From positions 1-28,942 of the IMG/VR virus record IMGVR_UViG_3300029797_000015: a stretch of DNA of 28,942 nucleotides. One strand, given 5' to 3'. Every line of letters begins with the position of its first letter. The first letter of the stretch is position 1. This DNA is from a virus. Both the position numbers and the translations under genes were made by a program. Under the pieces are notes generated by a model that was given only the letters and a program-made list of their open reading frames with translations, made no database searches and had not been told where the DNA came from. Below are positions 23,451 through 28,942 of the stretch, piece by piece.

Positions 23451-25019
23451 CTACATAGGAGCACCAGCTTGCATAGCACCAGCTTGCTGTCCCATCTGGG
23501 TAGCAGCAGCTTCAGTACCAGCCATAGCTCCTTGTGCAGCAATAGCTTGCTGTTGTTCCTGAGCAATCTGCTCATCTGTCTTAACAAGTCCTCTTGCGTC
23601 GATACCAAGGGACATAGCTACACGCATCACAAGGTCATCAAGGTTAAGCTTACTGTAAAGAGCTTCACCCATACCCTGAATAATCTCAAGGAAGGTCATA
23701 AGTTTAGTAAGATCATGACCACGACCAAGAGCATCCAGACCAGTGACGATAACAGGTTCAATAGCTCCTTCCTTAACTGCGGGAAGGAGGTTACGAGACT
23801 GCATCTCTTTGAAGACACGCCGTACCATAGGAAGCTGAAACTCCTGAGCAAGGATGGAATATACACCACCCAAGGTATCCTCAAGTTCACCTGCTACGTA
23901 CCTAATCTCTTCTGCCGTTACACGTTCACCGGACCTCTGCACCGCCGAGTTAAGAAGGAATACATATGAAATACGATCCTTAATATCATCAGCAGCTAGT
24001 TTAGCAACTTGGAGGTCTTGAGACTTTTGAAGCTGTGCTGTTACAATATCCCCTTCTCTACCTTGGATAAAGGAACCATTACGGGCTTTCTCATACTGTC
24101 TAACAGAAGTAAGACTTCCAGGCTGTACCATGAAGAACACCCTAGCTGCGGCTTGAGCGAGATCAACAATGGACTTAGACAGGTTCTCATAAGACTGAAG
24201 GTCACCAATGTATTCTTCAACGAATCCACGTCCGTAATGCTCTCCGTCCCTTTTAGTGAACCTAAGCCACATCCAAGGGGAAGCATCAACAGGAAAGTTA
24301 GATTCTGTTCCAGCAACAACTTCTCCATCAATCTCTACATAAGAAAGGTATTCCTTTTCTCTTCGATAGATATGAGTATAGACTTCAACTTCTTCTTTAT
24401 ATTGTTCACTATCAGAACCCTCTACCTTAAGATTAGCAGAGTATTCTTCAGGAAGAGAAGCCCTGGAATACTTATCAAGAGTAACACTCTCAATAACATT
24501 ACCAAGGTCATCTCTAAGAACAACGTAGTTCCTTAAAGTATAAAGCTTCATTCCACCAACTTTAGGTGGCATAAATAAACATGCGTTACCAGCTACTAAC
24601 AGTTGTTTCATAGCTTCAAAGCATGTAGGTCTAAACATGTTGGTTTCCATATAGTTCATCATGGAAGTTTCCATAGCAGCTAGACCATATTCAATCTGTG
24701 TCTTTACTGTTTCATCAGTAGCTGAATCAAGCTTTTGCTGAGTTTCAGCATCCACGGATAAACGATAAAAAGGTTGATTAGCCGGAAGGATTGCTAGGAT
24801 AAGCTTAGAGGCAAGGTTATTCAAACCTCTAGCACCAATAGACTGATAAGGGGTATCATAACTAGTAGACCCATCATCAGACTCTTTTGGAAAGAGCATA
24901 GGGATTGTAAGGACAGCAGCTTCTTCAGCCCTTGTGGTATAATTATCTCTATCCTGTTTAAGCTTATCGTAGGTAACTTTAGCACCTTCCAATGGCTTGT
25001 CTTTAGCCTTCTGTGCCAT
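23451..25019 (-). CDS. Portal / head-tail connector (T7 gp8-like), 522 aa
   Basis: Dodecameric ring at one capsid vertex through which DNA enters and leaves. Family hallmarks are the start AKVTYDKLKQDRDNYTTRAE, SIGARGLNNLASKLILAILP followed by ANQPFYRL, the mid-region HYGRGFVEEYIGDLQSYENL, and the ERVTAEEIRYVAGELEDTLG helix. T7 gp8 is 536 aa. The last ~45 residues are Gln/Ala/Met-rich (AQEQQQAIAAQGAMAGTEAA) and probably disordered in the capsid interior. Its ATG overlaps the previous stop as TAATG, implying translational coupling to the acetyltransferase gene. Confidence 0.97.
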   Translation of the reverse strand: MAQKAKDKPLEGAKVTYDKLKQDRDNYTTRAEEAAVLTIPMLFPKESDDGSTSYDTPYQSIGARGLNNLASKLILAILPANQPFYRLSVDAETQQKLDSATDETVKTQIEYGLAAMETSMMNYMETNMFRPTCFEAMKQLLVAGNACLFMPPKVGGMKLYTLRNYVVLRDDLGNVIESVTLDKYSRASLPEEYSANLKVEGSDSEQYKEEVEVYTHIYRREKEYLSYVEIDGEVVAGTESNFPVDASPWMWLRFTKRDGEHYGRGFVEEYIGDLQSYENLSKSIVDLAQAAARVFFMVQPGSLTSVRQYEKARNGSFIQGREGDIVTAQLQKSQDLQVAKLAADDIKDRISYVFLLNSAVQRSGERVTAEEIRYVAGELEDTLGGVYSILAQEFQLPMVRRVFKEMQSRNLLPAVKEGAIEPVIVTGLDALGRGHDLTKLMTFLEIIQGMGEALYSKLNLDDLVMRVAMSLGIDARGLVKTDEQIAQEQQQAIAAQGAMAGTEAAATQMGQQAGAMQAGAPM

Positions 25020-25546
25020 TATTTGTTATCCTCCAATAAATGATAAATAAAAGATGGTACCTCTAGGAATCCTACTTTATGGTAAGAGTTTCTTATGGGA
25101 GTACCATCCAAGATAGCAGTGGATGTTTCAACCACAGTTACTACCTTACAATCAACAAGAGTCTTTAAGAACTTGGCAGCTACCCTACCCACACCAGTAC
25201 CCTCTTTAATAGCCATAACAGCCAACTCAGAGGCGCATAAAGCTTCAGTAGACCACCAAGGATATCCTATAGTGTACAACATGAAACCATTGATCTCATG
25301 TGTTTCTATGTCTCTAAAACTAACTAAATGAATAGTAGACTCGTTAACATTCCTTGGTAAAATAAAGTCTTCATATGTAGAGGCACCAAGGATAAACAGT
25401 GACTCAATCTTATGGTAGTCACCAAGATTCTTAAAGAAACTCTTATCAGTAAGTTCACGTCCCTTGTTGTAAAACAAAGTGGCTAACTCCCTAGCTTCAC
25501 CTTCATTAACAAATGAATGAATAAGCTTAGGTAATGTTTGCACCAC
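25019..25546 (-). CDS. GNAT-like N-acetyltransferase, GTG start, about 175 aa
   Basis: The open frame reaches back to 25732, but its first 62 residues are a basic shadow of the upstream gene. A double GTG at 25546/25543, with AGGTG 7-10 nt before it, is the likely start (QTLPKLIHSFVNEGEARELA). GNAT features: strand SFRDIETHEINGFMLYT, then SELAVMAIKEGTGVGRVAAK, where GTGVGR resembles the acetyl-CoA loop, and a C-terminal NSYHKVGFLEVPSFIYHL. Proteins of this type occur next to the portal in other podophages. The substrate is unknown; a virion or host protein is possible. It overlaps the gp7.3-like gene by about 20 nt and the portal by the TAATG. Confidence 0.75.
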   Translation of the reverse strand: MVQTLPKLIHSFVNEGEARELATLFYNKGRELTDKSFFKNLGDYHKIESLFILGASTYEDFILPRNVNESTIHLVSFRDIETHEINGFMLYTIGYPWWSTEALCASELAVMAIKEGTGVGRVAAKFLKTLVDCKVVTVVETSTAILDGTPIRNSYHKVGFLEVPSFIYHLLEDNK

Positions 25547-25754
25547 TAGAGACACCTGCCTGTTTACTGATTTTAAGGGACGATTTACCCTTCTTCTTCT
25601 TACCTGCCAATGCTCCCTCAGTATAGCCCAATTCAGGGCTAGTAGGTTCTTTCTTAACCTCCTGAATAGGGGCAGCAGGGATTTTAGGCTCAGGCATCTC
25701 AGGGGCCGAATCGAACCCAAAAAGACTACCAATAGCCTTAACTACGCCTCCCAT
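25527..25754 (-). CDS. gp7.3-like virion / tail assembly protein, 75 aa
   Basis: Start chosen at ATG 25754, 7 nt after GGAGG; the TTG six bases upstream is too close. It is Pro/Lys-rich and probably disordered (PEMPEPKIPAAPIQEVKKEP). The C-terminus GKKKKGKSSLKISKQAGVSS then GANIT resembles the end of T7 gp7.3 (basic run, Ser-Leu-x-Ile/Val, then Gly/Ser-rich tail), and it sits just before the portal region as gene 7.3 does. T7 gp7.3 (99 aa) is a minor virion protein needed for tail assembly and adsorption. The match is short, so it is a family-level call. Confidence 0.68.
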   Translation of the reverse strand: MGGVVKAIGSLFGFDSAPEMPEPKIPAAPIQEVKKEPTSPELGYTEGALAGKKKKGKSSLKISKQAGVSSGANIT

Positions 25755-25756
25755 AG

Positions 25757-25954
25757 TCAATCCTCCATAGTACCGATGTTAATATTGTTTATAGCGTCTA
25801 AAACAAGTTGGATTCCATTAAGTGTGTCCCTACTATGCTTATCCCCTCTGGTTATCAAAATACGAATATCGAAAGTGGTATTCAAGTAATCAAGAACATC
25901 CTGAGGGACTTTTGACTTAGGGCGGTTCACATGTGGGGATATATAATTACTCAT
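25757..25954 (-). CDS. Hypothetical protein, 65 aa
   Basis: I prefer the ATG at 25954 (MSNYISPHVNRP), which has GGGGAG 3 nt upstream, over the in-frame ATG at 25975 with no nearby site. The sequence PHVNRPKSKVPQDVLDYLNT suggests an extended N-terminus and then a helix; a second helix is DTLNGIQLVLDAINNIN. No family, membrane segment or motif recognised. It is two bases from the gp7.3-like gene and first in the head-gene cluster, so it may be a small assembly or virion protein. Confidence 0.68.
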   Translation of the reverse strand: MSNYISPHVNRPKSKVPQDVLDYLNTTFDIRILITRGDKHSRDTLNGIQLVLDAINNINIGTMED

Positions 25955-26007
25955 AGTCTCCCCTTCGGTAAACATTTATTCTCAAGTTTTAGCCTCCTTA
26001 TTAGGGA

Positions 26008-28026
26008 TCATTTAATTGGGCACGCTCCAGTGGCACACTCATCACCTGTATCAATCTCATTAGACATACTTTCATCTATCTCCGAGAAGTCAACATCCTT
26101 AAGTTTATTAACATAAGCATCATATTCAGCTTTAGTTACTACTGTCTGTGGAAGATAGGCAGCACCTAAATCTTCTGCTCTGAGTAGAGGGTTATACCTC
26201 TTAAGGAACGATACACCAACATAACAGTCCCAATTAGATAACAACCAGTCAATAATATGTTTGATCTCACTATCATCATAGTAGATAGTCTGAGATACAT
26301 TCTGGTGACACCAATTCTTCTGCCATTTCTTGTACCTTTCTAACTGATCAATAGCTGGTTCAAGATTACATTCAATCTCACCATACTTCTTATCCTTCAT
26401 CTTCTCAAAGCTTATATTATCATAAGCAATAGGAAAAGTTACAAGAGTAGCATCATGGTTAGTTGGGTGTTTCTCTGTCATATAACCAGCCATCATAAGC
26501 TTGGGTATCATAGGATCGTGATTACCAAAGACAATCTTATTAAAAATATACTTCCCCATAGGCTTATGAATACCTTCTGTAGTATCCATAATCTTAGACA
26601 TAGTGCCACTAGGTTTAATAGTAGTAACATTCTTAGGGTGAGGCATACTAAGTTCATCAGCCATTTGATAAGCTGCAAAAGTAGCTACTCGCTGAAGCTC
26701 CATAATGTCGTACTCGCTCATATCATCCCTTTGGGCAACACCAGTAACACCAACACCACAAAGATGAAGATGCTGATTATTCTGGTGCCAAGCATCCTGA
26801 AGGATACCATCTCTGAGGTCAACACAAGTCTGTCGATAGTTAGCCCTAGCAATAATCTTAGTTACCTTATGGAGTCTACTAGGGTTATCCTTAAACTTAG
26901 CTAGATCAATCTCAACAAGATTACAAAATCCTTTATTAGGAAGAAGAATCTCTGCACAAGGGTTCACACCAGAGAACCAAGGAGCTTTTCTTCTAGCTTC
27001 CATTGCGTTAATGAATCCAGGTTCACATCCACCACCTTCAACCATAAGCTTAAAGATGTGCTCTAGTTCACTCTTAGAGGGTTTAGTTTCAAAAAGCAGT
27101 GAGTTATTAGACTGTGCTCTCTGAGGGTTATTAACCCAATACTCACGTTTCATAAGAGCAAACTCATTAGCCATTGTCGAACTTGAAGGAACCAATGCAA
27201 TCTCAGCACTACGCCTAGAAGAAAGAATAGTTCCCAAATGATTCATAATATCAATGATATCAATCTCATTAAGGAGGAACCCAGACTTTCTATTAAGGAT
27301 ATCAATGATAGATACCATAGCTTTACAGAACATGGTATCACCAGAAGATATCCATCCATATCCATTCAACCTAACACCAGCAGCACGAATCTCAGAGAAG
27401 TCAAGGACAATCTCTGTAACCCTCTCCTTGAGGGCCAGGAGCTTACCAACAGCCTTACTCCACGCTTCCGCTGAGTCTCCAATACGAAGCTGCCAGACGC
27501 CCGTAGCGGGGTCGTAGTCGGTCACGTTAGCGTCGTTACCTCTTTCTCCCTGGAGCCACTGAGAGAGTGTTCTGTCGCTTCGTATGACGGTCACTGTAGG
27601 CACCGGATTGGAAAAACCGCTTAGGGTACCAACCTTAGGAGTGAACCCTACACCGCATCCCTGCATCAAAAGCCAAATTGCATCAACTACATCTGCAATT
27701 GTTTCAGTATGGAGATATGCACAATTAAACATAGAGGCTTCCCTGCGTTTGGAAATAGAGGTACCTCCTAACCAGAGAGTGCGCCCACTAACAGACGCTT
27801 CTCTAGCCAGGAGGATACCCCTAAGGTCTTCCAACTCAGCCCACTGGTTAGAGCCAAGGTTAACACCCCTAGCCCGTTCCCAAAGCCATGCTTGATGTGC
27901 AACCACCCGATCAACTATCTGTTCCCATGTTTCTAGTACCTCTGAGGACTCAAGTAAGTTACCCTCAATAGGTCTTGCATAGGTTCTTTTAGTTACGATC
28001 TTTGATCTGATAGATTGCTTTCCCAT
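26008..28026 (-). CDS. nrdJ: Adenosylcobalamin-dependent (class II) ribonucleoside-triphosphate reductase, 672 aa
   Basis: Makes deoxynucleotides for phage DNA synthesis using coenzyme B12 to generate the thiyl radical. It resembles the monomeric Lactobacillus leichmannii enzyme (739 aa). Visible features are the active-site NPCAEI (355-360, radical Cys357 and Glu359), Cys368 eleven residues on as in the family (C408/C419), Cys102 in FNCAYL as the likely partner, LMQGCGVGF (120-128), and a C-terminal CATGACPIK redox pair (Cys664/Cys669) matching C731/C736. Because it is class II it needs no radical-storing small subunit, and none is next to it. AAGGAA precedes the ATG. The DNA at about 27480-27600 is more GC-rich than the rest of the gene. 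Confidence 0.95.
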   Translation of the reverse strand: MGKQSIRSKIVTKRTYARPIEGNLLESSEVLETWEQIVDRVVAHQAWLWERARGVNLGSNQWAELEDLRGILLAREASVSGRTLWLGGTSISKRREASMFNCAYLHTETIADVVDAIWLLMQGCGVGFTPKVGTLSGFSNPVPTVTVIRSDRTLSQWLQGERGNDANVTDYDPATGVWQLRIGDSAEAWSKAVGKLLALKERVTEIVLDFSEIRAAGVRLNGYGWISSGDTMFCKAMVSIIDILNRKSGFLLNEIDIIDIMNHLGTILSSRRSAEIALVPSSSTMANEFALMKREYWVNNPQRAQSNNSLLFETKPSKSELEHIFKLMVEGGGCEPGFINAMEARRKAPWFSGVNPCAEILLPNKGFCNLVEIDLAKFKDNPSRLHKVTKIIARANYRQTCVDLRDGILQDAWHQNNQHLHLCGVGVTGVAQRDDMSEYDIMELQRVATFAAYQMADELSMPHPKNVTTIKPSGTMSKIMDTTEGIHKPMGKYIFNKIVFGNHDPMIPKLMMAGYMTEKHPTNHDATLVTFPIAYDNISFEKMKDKKYGEIECNLEPAIDQLERYKKWQKNWCHQNVSQTIYYDDSEIKHIIDWLLSNWDCYVGVSFLKRYNPLLRAEDLGAAYLPQTVVTKAEYDAYVNKLKDVDFSEIDESMSNEIDTGDECATGACPIK

Positions 28027-28035
28027 TAGTATTCC

Positions 28036-28848
28036 TTATTTAGGAGTCCACAGTTTGACTCCTGTTTCTTTGTCATAGTAATCAGCACGTAAGATGAAGG
28101 CACACCTAGCTTGCACCAATGCATACTCTTCATCAAAACCTGCCTTCTTGTATGCAGCTACCACAACATCCCAGAGGTTATCCCCTTTCTGGACAGCCTT
28201 ATCAAGAAGCTTAGTTGCAGCTACAGGGCCAATACCTTTACACCCAGGATAACCATCCGTAGAGTCTCCAATGAGTGTTTGATAGAGATGCCAATAATTA
28301 GCTTCTAGCTCATCAATGGTATCTGCCGTTCCCCTAGCTGTATCAAAGAAGGTAGCGGGGATAGTCTTAAAGTCTTTATCCGCTGATACAATAATAGGGT
28401 TACTAAGTTCCCCTGAGGTAGCAAGGATACCGCAAGCATCATCACCTTCAAGCGTAGGGAACTCAACTATACTATACGTTTCACTGAGATAGTCTCTCAA
28501 TGCTTTGTAGCATACAGGTTTACGTTTGCTCTTTCTATTAGCTTTGTACTGAGGGTAGACATCTTTCCTAAAGTTATGTTTAGGATCAGAGAAACAAAGA
28601 ATGATATCTTCAACATCAACTTCCAACTCAGACTCAACAGCCTTTAGCTGTGAAGACATCATGGATTCAAATGTACTGATAGCATCATTGACATCACTGT
28701 GGAGTGTCCACATTCCATCACCCCAATCAATCTCTTGTTCAACCGCACAAGAAGCTACAAAAGCTACATAATCACCATCAAAGATAACCTGTGCTTTAAT
28801 TTCATCAAACCTATTTCCGTGAATTCGATCTGCTTCAGAACACCCCAT
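28036..28848 (-). CDS. 5'-3' exonuclease (T7 gp6-like, FEN/PIN fold), 270 aa
   Basis: Removes RNA primers and degrades host DNA; in T7 it also helps recombination and concatemer processing. Metal-binding acidic motifs are QVIFDGDYVAFV (D24, D26), LEGDDACG and VSADKDFKTIP. The helix-hairpin-helix DNA-binding segment is TDGYPGCKGIGPVAATKLLD. Start chosen at ATG 28848, which has AGGAGG 10 nt upstream; the frame extends to a GTG at 28899 but that N-terminus lies inside the preceding gene. T7 gp6 is about 300 aa. It sits 9 nt before the reductase gene and closes the DNA-metabolism module. Confidence 0.92.
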   Translation of the reverse strand: MGCSEADRIHGNRFDEIKAQVIFDGDYVAFVASCAVEQEIDWGDGMWTLHSDVNDAISTFESMMSSQLKAVESELEVDVEDIILCFSDPKHNFRKDVYPQYKANRKSKRKPVCYKALRDYLSETYSIVEFPTLEGDDACGILATSGELSNPIIVSADKDFKTIPATFFDTARGTADTIDELEANYWHLYQTLIGDSTDGYPGCKGIGPVAATKLLDKAVQKGDNLWDVVVAAYKKAGFDEEYALVQARCAFILRADYYDKETGVKLWTPK

Positions 28849-28942
28849 AGCGGTATGTCCTCCTATGAATTTCTTTATGTTCAGGACAACAGTAACCACC
28901 TCTATGGGTAGTCATGTTCTTACACCCAGGAAGCAAACACTG
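28835..28942 (-). CDS. C-terminal part of a Cys/His zinc-binding protein (cut by the right window edge)
   Basis: Hand-translated frame, open from the window edge to a TGA at 28835: QCLLPGCKNMTTHRGGYCCP, then EHKEIHRRTYRYGVF. The spacing Cys-x4-Cys-x10-Cys-Cys-x2-His looks like a small zinc knuckle; the pattern CxxPGC then CPEH is common in phage HNH endonucleases (usually at their N-terminus) and in short zinc-finger proteins. Here only about 13 residues follow the knuckle, so the HNH part, if any, would have to lie upstream. The end overlaps the exonuclease start by 14 nt and holds its ribosome site, as expected of a genuine coupled gene. Confidence 0.6.
   Translation of the reverse strand, partial: QCLLPGCKNMTTHRGGYCCPEHKEIHRRTYRYGVF

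Noticed and set aside
25947-25985. 12-codon TTG-started ORF after a perfect AAGGAGG upstream of the 65-aa gene
   Set aside because: The ribosome site is striking and well spaced (7 nt), but a 12-codon TTG ORF alone is too little to call a gene; the site may be a remnant of a lost start.

Overview
The window is a late-gene segment of a lytic, T7-like short-tailed phage (Autographiviridae-type podophage), shown in reverse: every gene I can support lies on the minus strand, so the genetic order runs from the right edge to the left edge. The order is T7 genes 6 - 7.3 - 8 - 9 - 10 - 11 - 12 - 14 - 15 - 16 - 17 - 17.5 - 18 - 19, and most proteins are close to T7 length. The DNA is AT-rich, with no integrase or lysogeny gene in view. 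A B12-dependent (class II) ribonucleotide reductase between exonuclease and virion genes is an arrangement I associate with marine T7-like phages such as cyanopodophages and pelagiphages. That points to an aquatic host, but the sequence does not identify it.

Layout in transcription order. 28.94-26.0 kb, end of the DNA-metabolism module: the tail of a Cys/His zinc-binding protein cut by the window edge, a gp6-type 5'-3' exonuclease, and the reductase. 25.95-21.29 kb, head: an unknown small protein, a gp7.3-like virion protein, a GNAT-like acetyltransferase starting at GTG, portal, scaffold, two small proteins in overlapping frames (the longer a probable outer-membrane spanin), and major capsid protein followed by a strong intrinsic terminator. 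21.2-9.6 kb, tail and ejection: gatekeeper gp11, nozzle gp12, and internal virion proteins gp14, gp15 and gp16. 9.5-4.9 kb: a very large tail fibre and an unknown 194-residue protein. 4.85-2.1 kb: a possible 26-codon ORF, gp17.5-type holin, small and large terminase, and a small membrane protein.

From 2107 to 1218 there is about 890 bp without a credible gene but full of short direct repeats: nine CATCAGG (CCTGATG in the sense of transcription), a 25-bp direct repeat, ACCTAGAGGT copies and five 21-bp tandem units. It lies between the last late gene and three small genes that look early (156 aa, 148 aa, and a pentapeptide-repeat protein cut by the left edge). I read it as the joined genome ends (terminal repeat plus flanking repeats like T7 SRL/SRR), which means the record is circularised or concatemeric.

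The main departures from T7 are inserted domains in conserved virion proteins: a roughly 215-residue glycine-rich domain in the nozzle, a HEMFH zinc-peptidase-like segment in gp16 besides its lytic transglycosylase domain, and a fibre 2.4 times T7 length with four apparent jelly-roll modules. The spanin candidates also sit between scaffold and capsid genes, not between the terminase genes. Nothing here is clearly a wholly new system.
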